A DNA stretch of 64,000 nt. Source: Adineta vaga. Taxonomy: Eukaryota; Rotifera. The notes under the pieces were generated by a model, which was given only the letters and a program-made list of their open reading frames with translations, was not told the origin of the DNA and ran no database searches. The stretch is from positions 5,332,001 through 5,396,000 of the forward strand of contig CP075493.1 of assembly GCA_021613535.1 (NCBI GenBank), given 5' to 3'. The translations under genes were made by a program, and so were the position numbers. Positions 24,795 through 37,477 of this stretch are shown here, piece by piece; within the stretch, counting starts at the first letter, position 1, and the number at the start of each line of letters is the position of its first letter.

Positions 24795-26852
24795 TTATAG
24801 GAATATCGAATTAAAGAAACAAAATGAACCTGCTGCTTCATCAACTTCTTGTTTCACTAAATTGAATTCTTCTTGTTCTTTATTGATTTCTTCTTGTTGT
24901 TCAAATTGAATATCATTTAAATCCTCAAGTATTTGTGCACAATTTGTTGACACTTGTTCGATTTGTTCTTCTTCATCGGTTGTTAATAGAAGTTCATCTT
25001 TCTTTGAATCGTCTGGTAAAATTGGTAATGATTCATTTGGAATGTTCTCTTGAATATTCTTCACTTGTGAATTGATAATTTCAGGTTGTAATATTGCTGT
25101 TTCAACATCAGGTAGAAGAACTTTTTCACCTTTCTAAACTGTATTAATATGCATAAATGATAGAAAATTTAAATTTAAAATCAAATTTACCTGAAAAAAC
25201 TCGATATATGCATCATGAGTGCGTAAATATAAATGTTGTAAAACATAATTCAGAAAATTTTTCGTAGCGATACGTCGTTCTTCAACAACAACAGGATCAT
25301 AACGTTCTAAAAATCGTTCTTTGCCAGGAAAATCAGGAAATTTACCGGGACGATATACAGCTTGATGATAACGGTGAAGAGTTTCGTATAGTTTTCGAAT
25401 ATCTGAATATCGCTTCCAATATACAAGCTACAGAAACAAACAAATATTTGGGATAGTTTGTAACGTCTTAAAATGTAGCTACCGTGAGCAGTTTTCGTAC
25501 GATCATTTACAGTTATATTTTTAGTTCGATTAAACGTTTTTCGACATGAAAACACAGAGAAAGAGCAAAGATATACAAATATTCAAGAATTTTTAGATTG
25601 TGGTGAGTATCGCCTTCTGGTCAAATACCATGAATAGTCTCAGATTCTGTAAACATAGTTAAAATGTAATGTAAAATATTCTCAAATAGTCGCCGATTTT
25701 ACCAAAAATCTTCTGCAAAGTAAAAACAGAACATAGAAATAGAATTTCTAACTTTTTTTCGAATCGCCATCGAATCATGTAGATTTAGATCTATCAAAAT
25801 ACATAGATGAAACTATAGGAATAGAGAAAATATATGGTACTATAAAACGGAATTGTCAACGAATTAAATTTCGATGATAAATAATGAAAATGTATATCAT
25901 ATGAAATATTTTGGATGAAAACATCAACCAGTATATTAAAATAACAAAACTTACGCCATGTGTTTCTTTTGACTGTGATAACAAGAACTATGAAATTAAA
26001 TGGGTCAACTCAAGAAACGAAGGTTTATACCACAGAAAAACACATAGACTAGTTTTGCTTCTCGTTCGCATCCGAATAAAAGCAAACGACAACTGAAGAA
26101 AGTGTCTGACGTCAAATAAATCGAATAAAATAGTTTCACTTGATAACATCAGAGAAAAACTGGGAAGAGTCGCTGAAAGAATGCATGATAAATTTAATAA
26201 GTTATTTATCACGTTTGTGTAGAAGGAAAAAACTTTACTTCTACACTTCAACACACACACACACACATTTTCGTTTAAGAAAACTATTACAAAATGAAAA
26301 GATTTACAACTATGGTCAATCATATTCTCGATGAAAACTATGATCTAAAGGTAAATAAACTCATTCTAAACCAAAGCTAGTTGTGTTGATCATATGGAAT
26401 ATTTCTTCTCTACGAACGTGACAAATTGACTTATTCAAAGAAAATCTAGTTCGCATCCCAAAACAATTACAGATAAACCGATATGAACACCCACACCCTG
26501 AAGATTTGATCAATTCTGTCAATCGTTTCGTATTACTTTATGAGTTCTATAAGTAAATGAACCTACTTTTGAAATTATCGAGTATGATTAATTTATTAAA
26601 AGAATAGCGTACGGTAATAATCGATTTCATCGATGCAGAAAATCGTTTAACTTTCCGAGAGAATATCGAAACTCGATTAATATCTTTGATTTCCATCAAA
26701 ATTTAAATTGTACATACCTGATAACTATTTTCTGTTAATTCTTTTGGTGTGATTTGCAAGACGATTTTGTAATTTACATAGCTGTACGACGAACGTACTG
26801 CTTCAGGTACATCAAATGAACATAATTCATCGTCCTTGGTTATCGATGCCAT
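24795..26852 (-). CDS. PX-domain phosphoinositide-binding protein (SNX15/RPS6KC1-like PX)
   Basis: Three exons, 26718-26852, 25191-25427 and 24795-25133, give 236 residues. The PX domain spans residues about 17-125: SYVNYKIVLQ, then YWKRYSDIRKLYETLHRYH, then FPDFPGKERFLERYDPVVVE and ERRIATKNFLNYVLQHLYL. The basic RYSD motif is the phosphoinositide contact of PX domains. RYDPVVVEERR resembles the PX of sorting nexin 15 and RPS6KC1. The tail (residues about 125-236) is acidic and Glu/Gln-rich, probably coiled coil; no MIT or kinase domain follows. The likely role is endosomal membrane recruitment. Intron 1 is 1.29 kb. The C-terminal end depends on reading into SFCFFNSIFL; an unseen last exon is possible. 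Confidence 0.8.
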
Positions 26853-27197
26853 TAGTTTTTAGTCTGCAATAAAAAAAAGGGCGGTCATATACATATCGCG
26901 TGGCGGGTAAAGAAGTTGATAGATAAGCAACGAATTAACTTGATCTCTCATTGGCTATATCATTTCACCAATGAAAATGGACACATGTACCACTTTGATA
27001 TTTATTTTAAACATTAATTTAAAATGGATCTTGTTTTATTTTTAGAAATATTGATGATTTATCGAAATATTGATAATTCTATTGAATTTTTGATCTAAAA
27101 TATAGCATTGACATTAGCGATCTTGTTCATCAGATATGCGTACATATATATTGTTCGCCATCCACACAATCATGCATTCAAATAATAAATTCACTCA
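26853..27197. promoter_or_regulatory. putative bidirectional promoter (PX gene / COQ9)
   Basis: 345 bp between two divergent starts. Contains a locally GC-rich stretch near 26878-26915 (GGGCGG, then GCGTGGCGGG), unusual in this AT-rich window. Confidence 0.45.
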
Positions 27198-29186
27198 ATG
27201 TTACGTTTAATATACATTTGCTGTTTGTATTTTAATTTTTATAAAAACGAAACTAAATTTTTAATCAATTGTTTTTTCTTTATTCGTTCTTTAGCTGGAA
27301 CATCATCATTGAATCGAGCTGTTGATATATGTCAACAAACGATATCTACAAAAATCAAGGATTCAACAATAAGACGATGTCTATCAAATAGTTCTCATAG
27401 TCATGGAAATGATCTTGGTATTGATACAAAAGTTAATAAACCTTCAACAGCGAAAACAGATACACACGTATCCAATGACCTCAAAGATGGCCAACGAATT
27501 GTAAATGTTGATGCAACACAAACAAGTACTGCAACATTAACTGGTAGTGGAAAAGTTTGGTATGTTGAAATCATATTTGAATATTTCAGTTTAGAATAGA
27601 CTGCATATGTTAAGGTCTGTTCATTCTGCTTCATTGGGTGCTTCAAAAACGACATTCGTTTCAACATTACATGGAAATGGTCAAAATGCACACGAAACAA
27701 CCGTTCATACCTTCCAAGGTGAATTGAACTTTGCAGATCCATTTCTAACACATACATTACAACCTGAAATAACATCAGCACGATTAGCTGAAGCAGAAGC
27801 TGCTTCAGCTTTCGAAACATTTGCACCAGATACACCATTGGTGACATCGACAGCACATGATACGGTATTTGCACCGAAAATCTCTTCAACAGATCTTTAT
27901 TCAACAGCTTTATCACCAACAGGACAATTTGAGAATGCTACAGCACCGTCAAGTACAGATCCAACGAAATATGAAACATCAATGAAATCTGAAATTTTCG
28001 GAGGACAAGATACATTAGCAGCATCGAAAAAACATCCACAAAATAGTCCATATGCGACGAAAAAAACTGATGAAATGACGTAAATAAGATCATCTTTGTT
28101 TGTAAATATAAAATACAATATGATGATTATTGTAGTGGTGTTCAAGAGATTCCTATTCAACGTGAAAGTGATATACGTGATGAAATATTACGTGAATCAC
28201 TTAAATATGTTAATGAACAAGGTTGGACAATGGATGCAATTCGAGCTGGTTTGTTTATCATATGATTTTTATCATTATATTTATAGTTAATATTCTGAGA
28301 AATATAGGTGTTCGTGCAAGTAATCAACCAACAACAGTTGAAGGATTATTTAGTAATGGTTACGATCTAGTGGAATATTTTATGCGAGATGCCAATTTGA
28401 AAATGTCAGCTTATATGAATGAAAAAGCTAAGAGGTAATATAACGAAAAAGAGAGATTATTTAAAAATGAATTTTGTTTCCATAGTGGAGAAAAACAAGG
28501 AAGTCATCTATTGGTTGATGGTTTGAAATATCGACTTCGTCTTGTGATACCTTACGCGGCCACATGGGATCAGGTATGAAATAGTCACTGATACTATTGT
28601 GTTTGAGACATTATAAAGACTTCAAAATCTCGTTTCGATCAAAATATTGAAACTTTAACATTTCCAATGACATATTTCTAGGCATTGGCACAAGGTGCAT
28701 TACCTCAGAATGCGATGCGTGGTTGGAAAAATCTTTTAGATTTATCAAGTGATGCTTGGCATGGTATTGGCGATACATCAACTGATGTAAATAAAACTAT
28801 TTTTCTCCATTGAAATGATCTTTTTTGTCTGATTAATTTAGATTAATTGGTATTCGAAACGACTTCTATTAGCAGCTGTCTATAAAAGTGCTGAAATTTA
28901 TATGATCCAAGATCAATCTCCAGATAAAATCGATACAATGAAATTCTTAGAACGACGCTTGAATGATTTTCAAACAATGAGTTCAGTTCGAAACTCAGTA
29001 AGACAATGCATTTGTTTTTTAATTTTCTTTATTCAATTGAATTTCGTTACAGGTATCAAAATCTCTATCAGATGTTGCTCAAATAAGCAGTGGACTTTTT
29101 TCAGTGGTATGTCAATACATAGCTTATTCTAGTTGTTCTCTATGTATGATTATTTTTTAGATTCGAAATTTAACTTCTCGTCGTTA
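27198..29186 (+). CDS. COQ9: COQ9, ubiquinone biosynthesis lipid-binding protein
   Basis: Mitochondrial matrix protein that binds lipids and supports COQ7 in coenzyme Q synthesis. The COQ9 core starts after an exon junction at 28084-28136 with IRDEILRESLKYVNEQGW and runs through SNQPTTVEGLFSNGYDLVE, GLKYRLRLVIPYAATWDQAL, SSDAWHGIGD, NWYSKRLLLAAVYKSAEIYM and FLERRLNDF to NLTSRR and TAA at 29184-29186. Seven or so introns of about 50-75 bp have GT/AG ends. The junction between the exons near 27560 and 27615 reads KVWSVHSASLG. Upstream of the core lie about 260 residues of Ser/Thr/Ala-rich sequence, much longer than the usual COQ9 presequence. The 5' end is uncertain: the frame is open from 27198, but a T-rich tract ending in TTTAG at about 27294 could instead be a splice acceptor. 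Confidence 0.92.
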
Positions 29187-29508
29187 AAAGCGGTGAAACC
29201 TCGTCTTTTTTTGTACATTTTCTAATTCAGCAAAATATCTAATCACCTTTTCTGTAGTACATCGTATACAAGAATAATATTATTATTATTTTTTTATATC
29301 AAAAATTGAGCTATTGTCTAGTTTCTATCGAAGATATTCTCATCGATCCTTTGAAAACTTTATTGCTATCTAAATATCGTTATAAATCATGTGAAGCATT
29401 GAGAAAATAACCATGCAAACAGATAAAGAATAACACATATATGTCTTTGATTTGCTCATAAATTAAAAAAGAAAAACAATAAAATATTTAAAAAAAAAGA
29501 AATACGAT
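29187..29508. other. convergent 3' flank of COQ9 and B4GALT
   Basis: 322 bp between two convergent genes, AT-rich, presumably holding both polyadenylation sites. Nothing else seen. Confidence 0.5.
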
Positions 29509-30979
29509 TTATTCTTTTCTGCTTAGTGCTTTTGTCTTTTTTATTGGTTTCCTTTTCTTGATATTTAAACGAGCACTAATTTGTTCAAATGATTCTTCAG
29601 TTAATGTCACATTAATTAATGTAAACAATTTATAAAAAACCAATTCATGTAAATTGTATCTTGTCGTATTGATTCCATCTTGATTGTAATCGTATTTTGA
29701 ATAAAGTATATCATGTCGATGGGGATTGGCTTTTCCTGATGTATGATTGTATGTTCGAATCATTTTATAACGAGCAATTTCAATCGGATAACGTGTAATC
29801 GATTTTTTCAATTTTTTCGTAACACGTAAGTACATATCATCATCTTCACCACCCCAACCCCAATAAACAGTCGGATAACCATTAGCACCAGTGATATCCG
29901 ATAAACTAAATGCTGTTACACCACCAAATAAAGTTGAATAGAGTAATTTATAATTGAATTTATCAACTGCAACTGACCTAAAAAGCAAATTACGAGATGA
30001 GTTCTGTGTGCCACTAAACTGAATTGGAAGTATCATGAAAAGACTTTCAGCTTACAATTTTATTCATATAGAACAATGAAAAGCAAAGTTGTCGTTACGA
30101 AATCAGTACATTTAGTTTCTTAACTAATTAGAACGAACTATTTCTTCGACAAATAGCTCTAGGCAAAACATTCGTCTCAATCAGATATGATTAAACTGAG
30201 AAATTTATTACTAAGAATTTTGAATTACTCGTTTCCTTCACTTACATATGTCTTGGTTTATCTCCACATTTATAAACATTTCTTAAATCTTCTGGCAAAA
30301 GATCAACATCATGAAAAATAAAACAATCAAATGAATATAATTTCATCGCTTCAATAAAACCAACATTAAAAAGAGCAGCTCGATTGAATTGTTCTTGTCC
30401 ATGTTGATTAACAACAAATATTGTATAATCTAATTGTTGTTTTTGAAGAAATGAATGAATATTATCGAGAAATAATTTCAAATGAAATTCACGATTTCTA
30501 TAACATATAATTAAAGCTAAGCGTTGTTCTGTTCGACATGTTTTCGGAAACCAATGACCACCAGAATCAATATCTTTATGATGTTCTTCAATAATATCAA
30601 AAGAATAAATTGTTTTGTCAACTGTTACTTTGTATAAAGATGAATCATTATTTGAGATCGAAAAATTACAAATCGGATAAGAATTATAAATATTTGGATC
30701 TGGTCGAGTTAAATTAATTGAAATTGCATATGAAGCTCTAGCAAATGAAGGCTGTTTTGTTTGTATAGATGTGCTTGATATAGGAGAAGATTGTTTTTCT
30801 TCTTGTAGAATTGTTGAATTATGGACGGATATTTTTCCAATATCTGACGTTAGTTCATATGAACTTATTGTTTGATTCTTTTTTATTTGTAATGTAATGA
30901 TGTAGTAAAGTGCTTGTAGAAAAACAATTGAACATATGAATAAAAATACCGTACGTCGGTTGTGAAACATTGAGAACAT
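29509..30979 (-). CDS. B4GALT: beta-1,4-galactosyltransferase family (GT7)
   Basis: Golgi type II transferase expected to move galactose (or GalNAc) from UDP-sugar to a terminal GlcNAc or xylose. Exons 30246-30979 and 29509-29977 give 400 residues; the junction reads KPRHMSVAVDKF, as in the family. The N-terminus has basic residues (HNRR) before a signal anchor TVFLFICSIVFLQALYYI. Catalytic-domain motifs in order: RLALIICYRNREFHLKLFL, FNRAALFNVGF, FHDVDLLPED (DxD metal site), FGGVTAFSLSDITGANGYP and YWGWGGEDDDMYLR. All key motifs are present. The start at 30979 is chosen because it puts a short basic tail ahead of the anchor; the frame is open further upstream to 31105, but that part looks like intron read-through. 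The 268-bp intron is longer than most here. Confidence 0.93.
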
Positions 30980-33900
30980 CGATTGATAATTAACAGCTGC
31001 ATGTAAACTGTAAATTAGATCATTGCTGAGAGCGAAAAAAACCCGTATCTTAAAATAAAAAAAAAGTAACAAAGAAAGGAAGAAAAAATAGTTTCCTATT
31101 TGCAAAAGTTGTTGTCACAAAGAAATATGAGTGAAAATTATTCTATCGGTTACTCTTTTTCTAATAAATAACCAATAAAAATCGATTCAACAGTAGCATA
31201 TTTTCTTTGGCTATAGAGAAGAAATCGAATGGTTAGACGAGACCGAAATAAACAGAATTCTATCATAGCCAGAAGAAGAAAACTAAATGTCGAGAATCAT
31301 GATCGCTTTTAACATAATCAATCATGGTTCATTACAATGATCGAGAAAGGAATGGCGGTTTTTTTTTGCTTGAAAGATAAGTGTCAAATCACATGGTGAT
31401 ACTATTCTTTGTAATTTTTATAAAGCTCAATCGATCGTCAACATTGAAGTTTGGCATAAAAAGCACATGTGGTAAGCACATAACGATATCTCGTATAACA
31501 AAGTCAATATTTAATTTCACCATGCAGTTTATATACATACCGCTAATATGCAAATCCTTCAATAATATTCTAAGCACCAAGAAAAATAATCGTTCTACTT
31601 ACCTTTTCTTTTTTTTCTATTCCTATGAGTAAGTTTAATGAATCGTCTTGTCCACACTTATTTTCTAACAAAGAAAAGCCGGAATAGGAAACACGTCGTG
31701 CCTTAAAAGAAATCTTTTGAGGCTTGAATTATCCTTTTAGCTTTTATCTAATTCGATACGACGATGATCATACACTAAGTTTTAGTAGTATGACTGGCAA
31801 TAAAGATTGACTTTTTACAAGAATTCCTATTCTTATAGCAGTTGATTTAGTTTTGGGACAACAATCTCGAAAAATCTAAACATGATAAGAAGTTAAAAGG
31901 AATGGAAACAATTATCACAACATGAAGAAATAAATTCTAAAAAGAATAATTATATACTCGTGTCATAGATTTCAAAAAAGAATTTACAAAAGATACATGA
32001 ATATCGAAAGAAAAGCTAGAGCATGAAATGAACAATCAAAGCTAATTTCGAAAGTGAATACTGAACTAATTGGACACACTTTTACACTGCCCTAAATTAA
32101 AAATATAGCTATCATATGATTTAATCTAATAGCATGTTTCATCTGTCTAATATTTACAATAACAAGAAAAAAAACAAGACCAAGCGTTGAACTTATAGAA
32201 AATAATAACGAAAATAAAAATGCTCAATTCCCTCTGTAATAGCTTTATTTTTCGTGTTCAAAACAATCGTATCTTGGTAACTCGATTGATATTTTTTAAT
32301 ACTTATTTGTTAAGAGGTTCTCGATAAAACAAGAGCTCTTAGAGAATCAATCTAATAACATTGTATTTGTTGAGCATTTTAGACTTGATCAATCTTCATC
32401 GCATGACGAATTTTGTAATCATATTTGTTCGCGATCTTAAAAATAAAAGATTTATTCAGTTATTTATTATGATAAACATGATATGCTTTATATCTATTCA
32501 TTTTATTCGATAATTACTACGCAGATTCTAAAGTAATGTCTGTATTCAATCATCGATATACGTAACTATCGTGGAACAAAGAAAGAAATGTACGGTTGTA
32601 AGAAGGACAAGTTATTTTTTCTGCAGACGATGCTTTACAGATGACGCTAGAAATCGATTCAATAGAAAAATGTCCATTTTGGTTTGAAAACAATAAAGAT
32701 TAGATTTAAAGTTGTTTCTTTGTAGGAAACCATCATCTCTTCAATTATGTTTTTAACCATTTTCTAAAAATCAAAAAGAACTAAATAATAAAATATTATT
32801 TTATTTTGGTGTTAAATCCATCAAATACTCCTAAACCCCTATATCTAGTTCTCACTAAGAATTAGTTTATATATTTAAGTGTTAAAATCCCACACACTTC
32901 ATCCCTTCATATGAAAGAAAAAGCAATCGGTCAATATACGAAAATTCCTTTGTAATTCAACATGCACTTTCAAACTTAAAGTAAGATTAAATTCATATCA
33001 AGCGAAATCGAATACTAAAAAATAGAAGAATCGTTTGCGAACGATAAGAGATGGGCGGCTGACGGATTGATCAGTTATACAACTAAGAGAACTATATTTA
33101 TGTTAAAGACTTAAGCGAAAATGTGAGATTTATTCGAATATCATCGATAACAAATTTTTTCACTCGTGAGTCAAATTCGATTTTTTGAGAAAAGATTGAC
33201 TTTTGTTTTAATAGAGAAAAAAAGACTTGATAGCTTTCGCCATATCTTAATAGAGATGAAAAAAGTACTTCTATCATTCAATCAATGCGATAGAAAACGG
33301 AAAAATACAAACTAGAAATTTTCATCGAAACAAATGTCTCCGATGATTTGTTTCACCATTAACTTATCGATTCAATTTTATATTATTGACATTAAATATC
33401 TGTTTCGTTCTTTCACTATCAGATTTGCCGCTGGTTATTCGCACTTACGTTAGTTTAACAATGAAGTAAATGTTGGCATTACCTGACAGAATGATGCATG
33501 TACAAATCGATTTAAAGATTCAATCACTAAAATCTTTGAAAAAGATGATTATTATTTCGTCGCATATAGAAAGTTCACACATATAATCAAATAACTATTT
33601 AAATATATCTACAACTAAGAAATGATTCAGAAATATTTGAAATTTGTTTTCTTTCAAAAGCCATTACACATTCTCTAACTAGCATCATTTATATGACTTC
33701 TTTGTCGTTCTGATCGAATACTCTCTTTCTATAGATTCAATGCTTTTCTTTTCTCATAGTAACCATACACAACTTACCTGACAATTTCTTCTTCGTTTTT
33801 TTCTCATATCGACATTGATTTATTTTTCTACGTTCTTTTGTCTAAAACAGTTTATAGTGTTACTTGCAATGTATTACTCATTCAGCTATATAGCCTTGTT

Positions 33901-34848
33901 CATATCAAACTTTATTACATTCGTATAGGATGAAAATCAAAAGCTGTAGTATTTTCTGAGTTTTATTAACAATACCGTTATAACGTATGACAACTTCTCG
34001 TGATTCTATTTTGATAAGTACGTAAAAACCGTTTTTTGTCTTCTTTATTAAATAGATGTCGATTGATTCAAGCTAAGTATGTATGCAAGAAAAGGACAAA
34101 CTTCAACAAGGAATGAGAATATTTGATTTAAATCTTTCAGAGGAGAAACGTAAGTAAATTTAGAACACAAATATGACACTGACGCCAATAAATATAGAAG
34201 AGTAAAAGAACAACTATAATATGTCTCTGTTTGAGAAAAAGTTACACAACTCTTGTTGAATAAAATATGCTGATGTTTCTTTTATGTCTATAAAATGCAT
34301 GCTACCATCAAAACGTATTGAAATCACTCTTACAAAGAATCTTTGCGCTTTCACTAGAGGATCTCATTGCATACGATATGTAGTTTACTAATCAAAACTG
34401 AGAAAACTATATCTTTTTCTTGACTCTTACACTGTACAAAACATAATTTCAGATTCTTTAATATATGATGTAAGTAAATACAATCGAGAGTAGTTTTTTT
34501 TCTTCGTTCTGTCATTGTTATACATGAAAATAGCGCATATCTATCTGCCCTCGAGAAAAAACTTTTAAGTAAAATAAAGCGAGTGCAGATGAAGTTCTTT
34601 TGTAATACAAAACATATTTTATTCTCAGTCATCTTTCTGTAAAAAGAAAAGTAAACTCTGTGACGTATTTATTATTCTACCAACGAACACATAGTTATCT
34701 GTAATGTCGCCGGCGAAATCTAATATTCGTTTAAAGCATATCATGTGAATTTCGTTTTTCTATCGTTTAGTAATCATTAACAAAAGAGCCAACTACTTAC
34801 ATTTAGATTGTCTTTCTTGTAGATGATATGTAAATTGTTTCAATAGAC
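30980..34848. other. 3.9-kb intergenic region, nothing recognised
   Basis: AT-rich with only short low-quality ORFs on both strands. It contains the upstream region of B4GALT and of the acyltransferase. No repeat family, RNA gene or coding exon was recognised. Confidence 0.5.
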
Positions 34849-36845
34849 ATGTTTGTTTATCGAGATGAAATCGATGGATTACGATCAATTGCAGTAATTC
34901 CTGTCATATTGTATCATGCAGGTTTTACCAAGTATTTCTCTGGTGGTTATGTTGGTGTTGATATCTTTTTTGTTATTAGTGGCTATTTGATTACTTCAGT
35001 AATTGATCAAGAATGTGAAGAAAATAGATTTTCTCTAATTCATTTTTATGAACGACGATGTCGTCGAATACTACCAGCATTATTTTACATCTTATTTCTC
35101 AGTAGCTTTTTTGCTTTTAAATATATGTTACCTGGTCAATTGAAAGAATTTGGTGAAACTCTCATCTCCATCATATGTCTCAGTTCAAATGTTTATTTCT
35201 GGTGGAAAGATGATGGTTATTTTACAGAAATAAGCGAATTAAATCCCTTAATACATACATGGAGTTTAGCTGTTGAAGAACAATTCTATTTTATATTTCC
35301 GCTTTTATGTTATCTATTTGGTAATAAACGATTCTACTTAATACTGATATTAATTTGTTCTGCTGTACTAAGTTTATTATTGAGTCAATGGGGTGGAAAT
35401 CTACAATATATGACAATGAATCAATTTCAAATGTTTTCTCAACCACGCTATGCATCATTTTATCTGCCAACAGGCCGTATTTGGGAACTTTTATGCGGTG
35501 CTTTCATTGCTTTCTATCTTCGTAATAATGATTCCGCTAAGTATAATTTTCATAGATCAATTTCTCGGAATTATTTATAATTTTCTATTCTAGAAAATTT
35601 TCACGTCGAATTAATGAACTTTTTTCATTAGCTGGTCTTTTATTAATCATTAGTTCCGTAGTATTTCTTGATAGCCATCAAATTCCTCCTTTTCCAAATT
35701 TTTATACCGTATTTCCCGTATTTGGTGCATCATTAGTTATATTATTTGCTGAAAAAAACACGATTGTCGGTTATCTATTGAGTATTCGTTTGTTTCGATG
35801 GATTGGTTTAATATCATACAGTGCGTATCTTTGGCATCAACCATTATTTGCATTTCTTCGTCTACAATCAATTTCTACACCACAACTATTTACTATTATC
35901 ATTGTCGTTAGTCTTGTCTTTCCATTAAGTGTATTCAGTTATCTTTTTATTGAACAACCATTTCGTGATAAGAAACATTTTTCTCGAAAACAAATTTTTG
36001 CATTATCTAGTTTATCGTTTGCAATTACATTAATTCTTGCAATGTATTGTATTCAAACGGCAAATGCTCGCTCAATGATAGTCAACAAAGGCGATGATAG
36101 TTATCTGTCAGATTTGAAAAAATATGGCAATTGGGAATATGTTGTACGAGATTTTGATATTTTAGTAAGAAAGAAAACATTTTCAAATCAAACAAAATCA
36201 GCAGGAAAAAAGAGAATAATATTAATTGGTGATAGTTTTGCACAAGATGTTTATAATATGATTATTGAAGGGAAACATTTGATTAATTATGAAATTCGTG
36301 TAAATTTCATTTATTCACGTTGTCAAATTTATCTTGGTTCAGAAGATCGAAAGAAATTTATTGAACGACAACATCATCAAACATGTACAAATGCAAATGA
36401 TATTAAATACACTTTACCATTGATTCGTCAAGCAAATGTTATTATGTTAGCAAGTAATTGGTATGAATGGAGTGCACAACGATTGCCAACAACATTGAAA
36501 TTATTGAATTTAACACAGCAACAACATATATTTGTTATTGGTTCCAAACATTTCGGAAAAGTCAATCCAGCATTATATGTAAATAGATCCACTGAATATC
36601 GAATAAAACAATATCAATATCCCAAAATTGAAATTGTCAAAGTAAATAATTTGTTGGAGAAAACAATCGATAAAAATATCTTTGTTAATGTAATGAAAAT
36701 GACTTGTACTGGATATAATTTCACATGTCCATTATTTACTCGTGACGGAAAATTAATCTCACATGATGGAGCACATTTGACGAAATATGGAGCTGGATAT
36801 GTAGGAAATATTATTTTTAAAAATAAACCATTAAATAAACTGTAA
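34849..36845 (+). CDS. OafA-like acyltransferase-3 fused to SGNH domain (bacterial type)
   Basis: Membrane O-acyltransferase expected to move acyl (often acetyl) groups onto a glycan: an AT3 integral-membrane domain passes acyl groups to a C-terminal SGNH hydrolase-like domain. Exons 34849-35540 and 35594-36845 join in frame to 647 residues across a 53-bp GT/AG intron. AT3 motifs: YRDEIDGLRSIAVIPVILYH, GGYVGVDIFFVISGYLIT, ERRCRRILPAL and NPLIHTWSLAVEEQFYFIFP, then about ten hydrophobic helices including YSAYLWHQPL and FIEQPFRDK. SGNH motifs: LIGDSFAQD (block I Ser) and HDGAHLTKYG (Asp/His of block V). All catalytic motifs are intact. This architecture is typical of bacterial OafA proteins; the intron shows it is a host-adapted eukaryotic copy. 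Bases are as AT-rich as in the neighbours. Confidence 0.93.
35541..35593 (+). other. 53-bp spliceosomal intron in bacterial-type acyltransferase
   Basis: Begins GTATAATTTT and ends TTCTATTCTAG. Without removal the frame meets a TAA at 35578-35580. Removal restores AKKFSRRINEL and continuity of the AT3 domain. Confidence 0.85.
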
Positions 36846-37477
36846 CATAAGATCAAACATATCGTGCCTACCAGCAAATATTCAGTAAGAAAAGAGAAAT
36901 GGTAAACTACTTGTCATGTGCATTTCACTCCGTTAAATAATCATATGATGACAATGAATATTTTATTAATATGCCGAAACGAAAGTTCTGTATCTAACTG
37001 ACAAACATTAAATAGTGGATATACATTCAAGTGGCTTTGGTTGTTTATTAAATTATGCACAAATTTTTCTTATTGTAAAAGACTGTTTCACATCGAACAA
37101 AACATAGCAAAAACCTTTCTTTAATTTATATAGCATGTCGTATTATAGTACAGTATTGTTGGCCTCGATAATAAATTTGTCAATAGATATAAACAGACGT
37201 AGATTAATATTCATCGTATTTATTCACTATATGTATACGTGGTATATGTCATTTCAACTAATCAATAAACGCAAAGCCTTCAACTGTTCAAACTCTGAAT
37301 TCATCTTAGATATTGACCCGCTAAATTATATTTATAATTAACATGTAATACTATGTTGAGAATTATGATGGAACGAAACTATCACTATAAGATTTTAGAT
37401 AAAAGGAAACGAGCTGATTAGTTCCTAGTGCGATTGATAAAACTTCATTTTCGAGAAGTATAATTATACACATGATA
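36846..37477. other. convergent intergenic region, nothing recognised
   Basis: About 630 bp, AT-rich, between the acyltransferase and the F-box gene. No coding or structural signal seen. Confidence 0.5.

Noticed and set aside
27401-27919. 172-codon minus-strand ORF
   Set aside because: Shadow of the COQ9 N-terminal exons on the opposite strand; it crosses the introns of a well-supported gene.
30980-31105. B4GALT start at 31105 (MQIGNYFFFLSLLLFFYF)
   Set aside because: Would give a second hydrophobic stretch before the signal anchor; the sequence is T/A-rich intron-like with an acceptor-like end.
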